Shown piece by piece: positions 24,690 through 63,273 of a stretch of DNA of 64,000 nt. The stretch's first letter is position 1, and each line of letters starts with the position of its first letter. Both the position numbers and the translations under genes were made by a program. The notes beneath the pieces are model-generated. The model had not been told where the DNA came from. It saw only the letters and a list, made by a program, of their open reading frames with translations, and did not search any database. Where the stretch lies: positions 19,647,371 to 19,711,370 of the forward strand of contig NC_135558.1 of assembly GCF_964340395.1 (NCBI RefSeq). Direction: 5' to 3'. This DNA is from Glandiceps talaboti. Its lineage: Eukaryota; Hemichordata; Enteropneusta; Spengelidae.

Positions 24690-25033
24690 TGTCGAAATTG
24701 GAAAAGAACATGGTAAAAAGGAGACGGTTCGAGATTAATATAATACTTCCTTAATTTCTAATCGAAAATGTGAAAAGATACGATTTCTCTCTATTCATCT
24801 GCGCATTCGCGTGTGAAATTTCAAAATGATATGTCCATATTTGATGAAATTGAAATGATGATAAATATCGGGAGAAATCGGAAAAGAACATTTTAAAAAG
24901 GTTACGGTTCGAGGTCATTATAATACTTCCTAAACTTCTAATCGAAAATCTAAAAACATTTGATTTCTCTTTATTCATGTGTGCATCAGTGTGTGCAATT
25001 TGGAAATGATAGGTCCATATTTGACGAAAATGA

Positions 25034-25050
<17 letters not shown>
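24690..25050 (-). repeat. 180-bp tandem duplication, 60-codon period
   Basis: ACGGTTCGAG occurs at 24724 and again at 24904, and the surrounding 180 bases are duplicated with modest divergence. On the minus strand the unit is exactly 60 codons: SIRSLGSIIMTSNRNLFKMF of one unit corresponds to SIRN(stop)GSIILISNRLLF of the other. One stop interrupts the second unit. It may be the relic of a repeat-containing protein or a minisatellite that keeps frame by chance. Confidence 0.65.
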
Positions 25051-25087
<37 letters not shown>

Positions 25088-25096
25088 AATGATGAT
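25033..25096. repeat. (GAT)n microsatellite
   Basis: A nearly uninterrupted trinucleotide tract abutting the 180-bp tandem duplication. Confidence 0.95.
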
Positions 25097-25429
25097 ATAT
25101 TTCAGCTGTTTGTGAAACTCCATGCCCATTGTAAACCTATTGAAATACACTATATTGTTATCACTGTAGGCCAAGAAAAAAAAGAATTGTTTTCTGGTGA
25201 GTTTGTATCACTTATATACCCCGCCTCAATCTTCTTTTTTCCTGTGTTTGTCCAGCCAATGCAGACTGCAGATCCATGGGAAACACAAAATAACTCTCCC
25301 TACAGTAATTGCTACTTCAGGGAGGACAACTGCAGAACTAATCATGAACAATTAACAAACAAATTTGCATCATCACATGCACACCACTTTAGGCAACGTT
25401 TCCTGACTAGAAACAACAACTTCCTTTTG

Positions 25430-25667
25430 TGTGGCCACCATGTCTAGCGAAAATATGCAAATGGGCTTTGGTATCACAACTGTATGTACCAAGTTATAAT
25501 GAATTTGAAGCATGCATTCTTAAGATATAGCCTAATTCCCGAAAAACCGTAATTAATGGTTTTCGGCAATGTTTTACCAAAACTAATCAGTTCTTGCAAT
25601 TACCCCACGGAACATGTGTGCTGAATTTCGTTTGAACTGAGCGAGCTGTTTTGGAGAAAACTATGAC

Positions 25668-25706
<39 letters not shown>

Positions 25707-26110
25707 TAGACTTTTCTCCCCCTTTAAAGTATCTCCTTCCTTATGGAAGGAAAAAATGATCACAGCACAGATATGTGATTTAGGTCAAACAATGTGATAG
25801 TTCTTATATGTCAAAAGATGTACTCAAACAACTTCTGAACAGATTGGTCTTAACTTTGTTAGGGACATTTCAAGGGATGTGTAGTTGAAGTGTTCATGAG
25901 AAAGATTGATTTTCAGTTAAATATTTTAAACTTGAAAACTTCTTAGCATATAGTTGATTTGAATTTGAAGGGGGGTATTTCTAGGTATGTGTGTATAAGA
26001 TGTTCATAACATACTGGCCCTAAGAATTCAACCAGTCTTATTAAACTGACTGCCTGCCGTAAGAATTGTTGTTCATAAACATGTTCACTTTCTGTTAGCG
26101 GATGTCACCT
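25430..26110 (+). repeat. (ACAG)n-bearing Helitron-like repeat
   Basis: It starts near atgcaaatgggctttggtat and passes through ttcttaagatatagcc and tttggagaaaac to a (CAGA)n tract at 25669-25706. The block ctccttccttatggaagg, a short palindrome, follows. The same order occurs at 60400-60830 and, in other orientation or partial form, at 47130-47770 and 63650-64000. Non-coding; the right border is uncertain. Confidence 0.5.
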
Positions 26111-29100
26111 ACATTGGCTCACATTATTATCTCTTATTTAATCTTTACAATAAAAATAAAATTTATCGTCTGCACTCTTCTTTTTAGGCCAATGTTTTTT
26201 TTTGTTTTTTTTTACATGATCTGTTATAACAGCTGCTAAATATCGAATTCCAATGGTATATGTTAACAAAGACCGTGAGAAATAGGTGACTAACTATCGA
26301 CACTTAGTCTGCTTAGTAAATGAGTGTCGCAATTTAATTTGAGAGATGAACCGACACTCGCCAACAGATGGCTTGATCAAGGATCATCCAATGCAAATTT
26401 GAAAAATTCTCGGCCCGTACCAATTTTATTTGTAAACATTGGAACTGTAATGATTGATGGTTCAAATATATTGCCAATAGCACAGGTACATGTAGCTGCG
26501 GCAGCACATGCTCGAATTTATTACTGTACTTGACTTGGACTCTCACACAAAGTCGACCAAGGTCAAATATCCCTTAATCACTTGAGGTAATTTATCAAGT
26601 TATCGGCCGTCACAACTTTGAAAACCAAATAAAATGACAGAGATTATCAAGAGTGACCAGGATGATATCTAATTGAATTTTAAACGAAACCCATCTAGTG
26701 TTTCATTACGCATCAAACTTACGGTGATCAGCAGGTCATGGAAAAAGGCTTGGGAAATCAATGTAGCATGTGTGTAGATTAGGAGAGTCCACCAAGGCTA
26801 TCATGCATTTGACATGCTACTTCTTCGAGACAAATACATGTACACACTTTTGCTATGAATGCATGGTTTTAGCTCTCTTTCATTTCCATTGTATAATTCT
26901 GTATATATAATTAGTACCTCGCGGCCATCGATAATGCGCGGTTGTTACAGTGGACCCCGCGACCCACACCTTACCGAGGTTCCGCTGTATTACAAACAAT
27001 AATGCAGGGAATTGCTGAATTTCTGTAACTGAACCTGAACATCCAGGTCTAGCGTCAACGTTGAATGTCTGAAAAGAAAGTTTAAACCTGACAATATTTG
27101 GGTAGACAATTTAATGCAGTTTTCCTGCATGACCCTTTTTGAGTTAATTGGCAAATCATGATTGTTGACTACAAACATGGCTGCCACTGTCTGGTTCTGT
27201 ATTATCTAGAGAAATGATCGAAAAGACGTTAGACACGCATAATTGCTAAAAGTGTCTGTAATATGTTAGTATTAGCTTATTTTTGATGATCTATAAATAG
27301 AATATATGATTGATCTTGCTTAGCTAAGTAGTATTAATAGAGTGATTGTTTACTACAACTATGGCTTCTTTTCAGTATAAATTACATATGCACCAAAAAT
27401 AAAGCTTCTGTATACTTTTTTCGTCTATATTACTTGTAAACATGATTTAAAAGAAATTGAGAATATGTATAGTGTACAATGTGTCTGACATTTGCTTGAT
27501 TTTGATAATTATCTCTAAAGGTCATGGTCAAGGTCGCGCATCCGATAATATGAGGTAGACACTTGAACGGAGTCTCTATGTATCGTAGGGAGTTCAGGAA
27601 CCATCATGCAACCAGCAAAGTTTGCTATGTGTCAACAATGTGTGGAGAAACACAATTCTATGTCAGAGCCCAAACACAGTAATTACAAATTCACGAGTGT
27701 TAATGTTGTGTCAAACCAGACCTTATTACCCAAAGACCTACATAATCGAACGTTACACCGCTTATCTATCACGGTCATGTCATATATTCCAATGAAGTTA
27801 AAAATACATGTTGGCAAATTTTATCTTCAAAATTAGTCTTAGGGGGCTAAAAATAAAATGTGGCCCCAAGACCCTATTCTTAACCATTGGTTAGGCAATG
27901 AAAACCCATGAATCCATGTGATTATAGTCAACTTCCATTGATATGGCCTTAGCAACAGCCAACAATGCCAGTATATTTTGCAAAGATAACAACATTTTTG
28001 GTTAGTCAGGCAAAAAAAATATCAAAACATGTATAAAATATGCCTATCAACAAGACCAATGCCATAGCAACAGTCAGAACATTATGTATATTGTAAAGAT
28101 AACAAAAGTAATTGGTAGGTATATATAAGGGCAGCCTTTATTCTGTTTCTCATGACCCAAACGACCCTAAATGTCTTCAATTAGATGAAAAAAATTTAAA
28201 TCGACGCCCTAATTGGCAGGGTTAGGAAAACCATGGCATGAGTGAATGAAAATTATTTTTTATCGCTGAAATTTGAGTAAATTCAATAAAACAAACAGTT
28301 CAAATGTTCCTTCTGACTTTACTTGCCATTTCTAAGTCATTCAGAATGTTACACTATGATTATGAATCGAAGTAATTTAGTACATACATTAATGATAACA
28401 AAGTGCATGTGTCATAAAGTTTGATAATACCGTATTGCTTGTAATTTTAATGAGTTATTTGCATAATTAGTGATTTTCAGTAATTACGCTAGATGATAGA
28501 TCTTAAGAATGCACTCATCCTCTGGTGTTATATGGATGTGTGAGCTTATTAAAAATATGCATTTCTGATCTCAATAGATATAATACTTAATCGATAAAAT
28601 AAAGAAAATATCATTGTATACTAGTACATGTATATATTTACATGACATACCTCTCAGTATCGAAACAATAAACGGTTCATGCATATATTCGGAACAGGTA
28701 GCCGGTGGGGGTCAGCTATGAAACGGTGATGCGAAGCCCAGGGTTAGTCGAATCTCCACTAAAACTACATCGAGCTGTAAGCCATTAATACACGTACAAT
28801 TACTGAAATTTAACTAGCAAATTACAGTCTACCATCTTTGAAACAAGTGAATATATCCATCGCCCTTTTGTAATAAAACTTGGCGAATCTCATAAGCTTA
28901 AGGTGAACAGATTAGAATAGATCGTGTGGTGGTGTCTGTGGATGGTAGGCTGGTAGCCTGAATGAGAATGAATGGGTACTCTTAGGTAGGTTTTATTTGA
29001 GTAGACGTGGTAACAAGGACAGAAATAGTTGACAAAACAACTACTTGAGTGGTAGACCTGATTATTTTTTTTTCAAAATTATTGTCTAGTATTAAATTGA

Positions 29101-29140
29101 TTTTACTGGCACGAAAGAAGAGATTCAGTTGAGGTTAACT

Positions 29141-29390
29141 ATACGAAAAGTCAAATTTACCCACCTTTACCCAACCTTTACCATACCTGTGACCCACCTA
29201 ACTACCATCTCTGTCAAGGGGTAGTACGAGACAAAGTGACACTTTTGACTGTTCACGGCCCCCAGGGGAGAGGTCACCGGGGGTGAATTAAGTCAAAGGT
29301 GTCACTTCGTCTCATACTCACCACATTTACACACCCTCTGCTAAAGATTTACCCCGGTGGAAAGACATGGTCAAATATGACTTTTCGTAT
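29141..29390. repeat. Fold-back MITE
   Basis: ATACGAAAAGTCA at 29141-29153 pairs with TGACTTTTCGTAT at 29378-29390. Nested inside, the block at 29224-29249 (GTACGAGACAAAGTGACACT...) pairs with 29292-29317. The centre is GC-rich. It has the form of a small hairpin MITE. Confidence 0.6.
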
Positions 29391-29459
29391 ATATGGTGGA
29401 CTCTAGTGAAAGTTACAGTGGGTTAAAAATACACCAAACTCAACTTTTACAGAAGAGGA

Positions 29460-29640
29460 TATGAACAATAAGTTCCAAAGCTACGTTTTATTTATTGATG
29501 TAGTAACTAATGGATATGCAATATCATGTCTGGTAGCGCAGAATGTTTCTTTCGACAAGGCGTGAAGGAACAGCAATCTAAAGTTTTGCCTTTACTGAAG
29601 GCATTCAGTTTACATCTGATATAAACATATTTTTGATCAA
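29460..29640 (+). repeat. Helitron-like 3' end with GCCTT hairpin
   Basis: Contains gatgtagtaactaatggata and then TTTGCCTTTACTGAAGGCA followed by TTCAGTTTA. The reverse complement of 59690-59850 shows the same blocks in the same order over about 150 bases. Confidence 0.55.
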
Positions 29641-31369
29641 TAGCATAGCATCAATTGAATCGTGTGAATAGACCCAATTATTTTTATTCAAAACTACTGT
29701 CTTGTCTCTCACTCACGCCATTATGTCGTATGCATTGTCTACGTTTCTACTAGTATAGCTATTTGGTTGGAGTTACATGTCAATTCAAGGGAACAACATG
29801 AATAGATGTGTTCTCCGCTGTTACATTTGATTACGTTATTTCATCGAAATTCTAAAATAAAATAAAACAGGATAAAGGACAATGTAGCATAAAATAAAGA
29901 TGATAAATTCAGTATCTGAATAATATCTTTTCTAATATTTCAAAGGAACACTATGAATATATACATATTTAGTTTAGTTATTCAGCGTGAAGGCACTCTT
30001 ACATTCGATTACGCAACGAACTTTCTCTTGGTCAGTCATGAATAAAGGTTGAAAGCAGAGACACATTCTAATGTACCACCCAACCCCAACCACCAACCCA
30101 CCAGAAAATAGTATCTTAAATCAAATTTTTTGCATTGTTAGCCATTATTCCAAGTTTTTTATTACTCAAATAAAATCTGACATTCAAATCCTCAACATAA
30201 ACAACATGGAATGTACCCTTCTACATCTTTTGGTAATTCTCATACACAAATAACCTTTATTGCTGGGAATAAGTAGTCACATGCCAACTTGATGACTAAG
30301 TCTATCTCATTTTGACACCATTGCAAAGTGGGAAATTAATGAGCACTCATGAAATGCCTTTAACAACGATTCATTTACTTTTTAACATGATATTTCTACA
30401 GAACATAGAGGGAGAACTGAATACAGAACAAATAACAAAAACGTTCTAAAGTAGCTGCCATATTGACTTTTTCCATTGCTCTAGAATGTATCTCAATTGG
30501 TCAAAAGTGGGGGTGAAACATTCTGAAGGTTTCTAAAATGTGTTTTACCATGGTTTTACTGAGTGATGTTTCTTTTCTATCTAATATTTGCAGGAGGTCC
30601 AATTTATGTAACTTGTATGCTATGAGGTAAAATTTCAAATTTTGTGTAGACCTAAACTTGGACTCTATATCCTGTGTAGAATGTACCTGTCCAGCATTCA
30701 ATACTACATGTGTAGATACATATTAAAACCAGATGCCAGATCTGAAAAGGAATATTTTTAATGTGTGTATGTACACTTGATAACAAGCGTCTTCTGTCGT
30801 TTAGATTTCAAAATCAGTTCAAGAGAATTCGAAAAGGACCGTACACAAGCGGAGTTGCTAAACTACAAACTCCACGATCACATCTGTTGTAAGTATTCTT
30901 TGCAGATTTGAATGTCGTGTACTAGTACATGTTTTGTTGTATTGTCATGTGTGTTGGCGATTTTTTGCCCAAAACTCAACATATAATCTATACACTGAAA
31001 GTTTATTTTTAGGACCAGACATACTATTACGTTGCATTATATAAGCTTACACTCAAATGTTATGTTACAACATGACAAACGTTCACAGGCACAGACAAAC
31101 CGATAAAAGAGTCGCGTGAACCACAGACAAGTACATGTATGTGCATGTACCTACAACAGAGGGCCGCGCCCGGTGTTGTTTTTGTACCAATATTTGTCAG
31201 TTTGATAGTGATAAGAAGTAGACTTTTTTTTAGTTCTGATCACAGCCATTTCTGTATAACTCCTGCAATGGTAGTATATGTACAAATATTCAGCGTCAAA
31301 ATGATTTAATGTGTATGTGTACATATAATGGGAATATTGATTAACGTTCAGTATATGCAGTTGTCATGG

Positions 31370-31505
31370 GGAGGGTCATGTTTTACAAATGGGACAAAGG
31401 GGAGGGTCACTTTTTACGAATGGAGAATTGGGGGAGGGTCATGTTTTTCTTAACAGACCATGTGTAATTTCCTCCGCCCCCTGTAAATATTGAAGGCTCC
31501 CTAAA
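31370..31505 (-). repeat. Harbinger-like MITE end, fragment
   Basis: Reversed from 31505: TTTAGGGAGCCTTCA, a G-run, then repeated GACCCTCCCC blocks. This resembles the start of the element at 46005-46929 (GGGAGCGATCAG and repeated TGACCCCCC). Only one end is recognisable. Confidence 0.45.
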
Positions 31506-31985
31506 CCAACCAGAGTATTCATAGTAACTGAAATAATTCATGGTTGGCATACATTTTTGGAGGAATAGCAATCAGCAACATCAAACAATACAGGAAATCA
31601 AATAAACCTGAAGCATCATACATAATATGCAAATGATATACAAATAAATAAGCCAGAATTTATAATATTGTGATTAAAATGCAAAATTATACAACAGTCT
31701 ACAAGTTTATCGTCTACAGGATGCCCATAAGTACATTTATACGGATATAAAGCAATCGTACAGTTCACATATTTGAATTTGCCATCAATATACAGAAAAA
31801 CCATGATTTTACATCATTTATGAAATTGCTGCAAAAATTACCCTTAATATTGAAATAAAAATTGCCAACATATATTTTTTAATTGCTCAGATGATGGGAA
31901 CACAATGATATATGTTGGCAAAAATTAACATGAATTTCACACGAAACCCAAAAATCTGCCATATGCCCCCGCACTATATGGTTTA

Positions 31986-33124
31986 CACTGCCAAGAAAGG
32001 AAAGTTGAACTTTGTGCAAATAGCAAAAGGTATGTAGAGCTGATGGTGCTTACGTAGCGTACATGTTTGTAAATATCAGCGCAACTCAAAAGGACAAGAT
32101 GGGGTTGTATTTCAAGCTGATGGTAATTTGTATTAAATCGTAATTTCACACAGTATTTCGTTATTTCTGTGTTATGCTGTCATTATTGCTAATGGTTGCC
32201 ATCTTATACATGTAATGTTTAACAGAAAATGAAAAAAGGCCTATATTTTTCTTCACATTCCCGCAAACCGGTTTGTTTATGTATGTACATGTAGCGTCCT
32301 CCTTGCACGTGACTTTTTGTACTATGTAGTCGGGCCCGACCCTTTGATATTTAGACCATGTAATCGGCACAGATCTTCTGATATATATGTTAATCTTTTA
32401 AGACCACTTAGTTTGCCACTAGTTGCATATTTTATTTAGACTCAGTGTAACAAAATATTTGGTATTTTAATAGCAAACCCATTCATTTGTAGGTGTATGT
32501 CAGACGTATATTTTTTTACGAAAACATGACATTTGTAAGCATATTTTATGTTTCTATGGAAGCCACTGTCCAATTTTACATAATGTGTCTCACAATGGAT
32601 AGCACTAGTGCATTATACCAAAAGTAAGGAATTTTCTTTGTAAATTTTTTTCTTGGAATTTAACATCAATTTTGCAACATATTTGCATAATGTGGTGATT
32701 CGGTTACCATGGCAACATTTTTTTTTTATAGACAGTGACAACTATTTTTGAACTCAGCATAAAAAACTACCCAATATAGAGTGGTCAATATACAAATAAG
32801 CTATGTTATCAAATTTATCTAGTTTTTTGTCAGATGTGTATGTATTTAACCAAAAACATTTTTAAGCCTACTATTACCATGGAAACAGTTATCTTAGACA
32901 ATTTGTGTTGCAACAAAAAGCCCCATCTCATACATGCCAAAAACAAGGGCATTTTGTTTACTAATTTTTATTTTTTTCCATGTTTTATGTTAAATTTTGG
33001 AAAAATGATCCACATATTATGTAGATTTTGGTTACCATGACAACGGATGTTAGTAAAATGACCCCCTTTTTGGACTCAGCATAAAAAAGTACCCCAGGTA
33101 GGGTGGTTCATATTCAAATAAACT
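31986..33124. repeat. 330-bp tandem repeat region
   Basis: Two units carry the same landmarks in order: a GTTACCATG(G/A)CAAC block (32703 and 33031), an actcagcataaaaaa block (32754 and 33076) and an atacaaataa or attcaaataa block (32792, 33113). The period is about 325 bases. A third, diverged copy is at 58540-58680. 31986-32450 holds nothing recognisable. Confidence 0.5.
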
Positions 33125-33779
33125 TTTTATTAAAACTATTATTATATAATGTTATATAATAATTATACTAATTATTACTATTATTAGACTTTATTTAAAT
33201 TCGATAGACTGTTGAGCCAAAGGCTCTTCTCATACAGGGTCGAGATAAAAAATACAATATATACATTAAAAATATCAAGAAGTAAAAATACAAACGAATG
33301 AAACAAATACAAAAGTTTGTAAAATGGCAAAAGCCAGAAGAAGAACAACAAGACGATAAATATCTGTGTTCTGTGTTTTGGGATGTACAGTTCATCTCTG
33401 GCGGCAGCACGTGTATTACGAGTGTGCACTTCTTGGATACTTGAGATAATTCGGAGCTAGGCTATTCTAGACTTTGTACATTAAAACGGCTTCATTGTAA
33501 ATGATTCGTTTTCTAAAAGGTAGCCATTCTAGAGACACAAATAAAACATGGCTTGGTGTATTGAAATCCGAGTCTAAGAGTACTCTTGTAACAGCTTTCT
33601 GTCGTCTTTCATGCGGAGTAAAAGTGTGTTGGAACAATGTCCCCATATGTTGGAACATTAGTCAAAGTAGGGTAATATAAATCAATTGTAAAAAGTAATC
33701 TTTGTTCTCCGAGTTAAAAAAGTTCTCATACATTTGAGGTGATGTAATTTGAAAGCCACTTTAGTACCATACATGGTGT

Positions 33780-33872
33780 CTGGTCGTTTCGCCCCATAAC
33801 CAGTTCGCCCCATTGCCAGTTCGCACCTACTTAGTCGTTTCGCCCCAGCGGTTTGGTCGTTTCGCCCCATGT
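33780..33872. repeat. Iterated TTCGCCCCA block
   Basis: Within 93 bases, TCGTTTCGCCCCA occurs at about 33783, 33833 and 33859, with related CAGTTCGCCCCAT and CAGTTCGCACC between. This is the look of a transposon subterminal region made of repeated short units, here embedded in the dead LINE. Confidence 0.65.
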
Positions 33873-34429
33873 GGTAAACAATGGTTATGGGTTAGAATAC
33901 GCAGTTTTGAGACAGTGCTTTCCCACGATCGAAACATTACGGCCACATTCGTAAAACAAATTACGGTATTTTTTTTTCAGTTTACTTCGTAGTATCTCCT
34001 GTTACTAAACCAAGTAATGATGAAAACCACTGACACATATGCCGTGTTTATAGGTCAACTTGAAGTTGAAGTAGAACCTTAGTCCATGAGTACGGACGAT
34101 CATTCCGACTTTTTTTGCAATTTTCATTACATGTACATGTAACTTGTCTTTTAATTTCATGATGTCGCCCTATTCTGAAGCAAGTTTGCTTGAAGTTTTA
34201 CCGCGATCTGGTTAGTTGAGTTTGGATTCAATTTCATTAATATCTGGACTAATAGTAATAGCTTGTGCTCCGTACATGTACATATTTGTCTTTCCAGAAA
34301 TTAGTGGGAGGTCGTTGATAAAAAGAAAAAAACAGCGACCCTAAAATCAACCCCTGTGGCACACCAACACAACTCTTACGATCCCATTAAACGATATAGA
34401 CTGATACCTGCAATCACGCATGTGCAAAG

Positions 34430-34570
34430 GGCGGGCAATAGTCCACTCGACTTTTCATTCATGGAACTATTGCCCTATGGGGCAATAGATCGTCATTTCC
34501 CGGGCAATAGTACTCAAATTACGCATACCACGTGATAGGGCATTGACCAATCGCAACACGACTCACGCAG
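34430..34570. repeat. MITE-like fragment with GGGCAATAG repeats
   Basis: GGGCAATAG or its complement occurs four times, including the palindrome CTATTGCCC-TATG-GGGCAATAG, followed by CACGTGATAGGG. It is related to 22330-22400, where the same frame reads CTATTTCCCTAGGGAAATAG and CACGTGA. Confidence 0.5.
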
Positions 34571-35000
34571 ATGATGTGTTATAATTACATTTGTGAGGAC
34601 TGTTTGACATGAGTGAAACTTACGAAAACCAGATTGATTATTCGATAATAACTTTAATATAGAAAGTCAAAACGTTATGAAGATGCGTATGAAATGTATT
34701 TCTAATAACTTAGATAGAACTGGCAAGACTGAAATCGGTCTGTAGTTCGAAACATTATCCCTCTTTTGTGAACAAGGGTGTTACCTTGGCAGATTTCGAC
34801 TGATCAGGTATGACCCGGATGTGATTGCGTAATTAAAAAAGTCGTGAGACTCGGTGTTATTTGGCTTGTACCAATCTTCAAAACCTAGCACTGATATCAT
34901 CTAAACCAGGTGATTGTTTGCAGTCAAGATTCTTTATAACTTTCAAATGTCTGATTAATGTAACTGATGTATGTCAACTTTGGTATCATCTGTTAGATTC

Positions 35001-35492
35001 ATCGATATAAAATCATTTAATTTGCTTCTTTGATATATTCGGCAGCTACATTAGTGAAAAGAACTGGTGTCTGGTGACGAAAAAATATGCATATGAATTA
35101 GGCTAGTTTCCATTATTCATTTACTTCATTGACAGAATATGTCGTAGATGAATGCAATATGAGCACAGCATGCATTGTATGTTAAATGACAAGTTTGGAG
35201 CATAATTATTGTTATTCAAATCAACTAATTCAAGTAAATTCAATTCAAAACCCTTATTTTCTGAATATTAAAGAAATCGTGTTCAGGCTCATCGCTGAAT
35301 ATTACAAATGCTAAAATATTCATACATCCGGTCATAGACATTCGGGCGTGGCGATGATTTACACCTCAATAGTAATGTCGTCACTATTCTAATCGCCTTG
35401 ACAGAAAAGACAGTTTAATAGCATTACTTTCGTACCTTGGATAGGACACAGCGCTGCTTGTTTTCGTTGAAACATTCTTTGGAAATACAAAC
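35001..35492. other. Upstream flank of the XDH-family gene
   Basis: Lies between the LINE remnant and the first ATG of the gene, so it should hold the promoter and 5' untranslated region. No clear TATA box or initiator can be assigned. The minus-strand reading frame at 35384-35656 is antisense to exon 1. Confidence 0.5.
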
Positions 35493-62800
<27,308 letters not shown>

Positions 62801-62958
62801 GTAAGATATGTTAATCTCACTGCACCCATTGATACATTGTTAGCATAATCTAACATAAACAACAACTGAGTATGTACTATGCTATAATGTAAACTGTGCA
62901 TGATTACTTTACAAGAATATTTTACATTATGTAAAAATGTGCACGTGAAATTTTACAG

Positions 62959-63273
62959 GTCTCAATATTTCCCATAAACGTCGCTAAAAAGCATAACTGT
63001 GGTGCTTGTGTCAGTTTTCCAATTGCCCACACTTCCAAATTCTATAATCTAAGTAGTGAAATCTTAAAAATTGCTGAATCTATCATTTTTGGTTACAACA
63101 GACAACGAGAAAAACGGCCAAAGCACTATAAACTGTCGTCGATGGAAACCGCAACATCATTAGTGTTCTTCGCAAACGACAAATGTTGTAATAGGGAGCC
63201 ACAAAAGTCACTTATTGACCTTGAACACGACAACTACTCCTCAGAGTCATTTAAGAAATCTTGTCTTAGGTAA
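62959..63273 (+). CDS. Orphan open segment with splice-like borders
   Basis: An acceptor-like aaattttacag precedes 62959, and 103 sense codons run to 63269, where CTTAG|gtaatg could be a donor; read through, an in-frame TAA follows at 63271-63273. It is in the same phase as exon 17. The translation begins VSIFPINVAKKHNCGACVSF and has Cys, Lys and Ser-rich parts, but matches no XDH/aldehyde oxidase region and no family I recognise. It may be an exon unique to this gene, an alternative 3' terminal exon, a gene fragment or chance. Confidence 0.3.
   Translation, partial: VSIFPINVAKKHNCGACVSFPIAHTSKFYNLSSEILKIAESIIFGYNRQREKRPKHYKLSSMETATSLVFFANDKCCNREPQKSLIDLEHDNYSSESFKKSCLR

Larger units (their letters stand above)
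23338..27796. other. Intergenic sequence between repeat copies L and R
   Basis: No gene recognised. The longest open frames (25112-25447 and 23510-23695, both +) show no domain and no convincing coding character. It contains the 180-bp tandem duplication at 24690-25050, a (GAT)n tract at 25033-25096 and a Helitron-like repeat at 25430-26110. Confidence 0.6.
27797..31985 (-). mobile_element. DNA-transposon-like element, copy R (inverted)
   Basis: 27797-28370 is the reverse complement of 22670-23225 and 31503-31974 that of 20423-20899, so the element is copy L turned around. Its right end GCCATATGCCCCCGCAC|TATA matches the L terminus. Its left end lacks about 110 terminal bases. The interior differs from L and holds a Helitron-like fragment (28430-28560), a fold-back (29141-29390), another Helitron-like end (29460-29640), a possible exon-like block (30805-30888) and a Harbinger-like end (31370-31505). 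Confidence 0.6.
33125..35000 (-). mobile_element. Degenerate LINE, minus strand
   Basis: Read right to left on the minus strand: SPGLDDISARF (near 34900), VIPDQSKSAKVTPLFTKE (near 34790), further RT-like pieces, then 33467-33658 encoding RVLLDSDFNTPSHVLFVSLE and WLPFRKRIIYNEAVLMYK, then TRAAARDELYIPKHRTQI near 33380. The order matches a LINE reverse transcriptase from finger to C terminus. Its 3' end is an AT-rich (AAT)n-like tract at 33130-33190. Many stops, frameshifts and inserted repeats (33780-33872, 34430-34570) make it inactive. Confidence 0.8.

Noticed and set aside
25112-25447. 111-codon + strand open frame
   Set aside because: It begins next to a (GAT)n tract, has no recognisable domain, and lies in repeat-rich intergenic DNA; similar frames occur by chance in this window.
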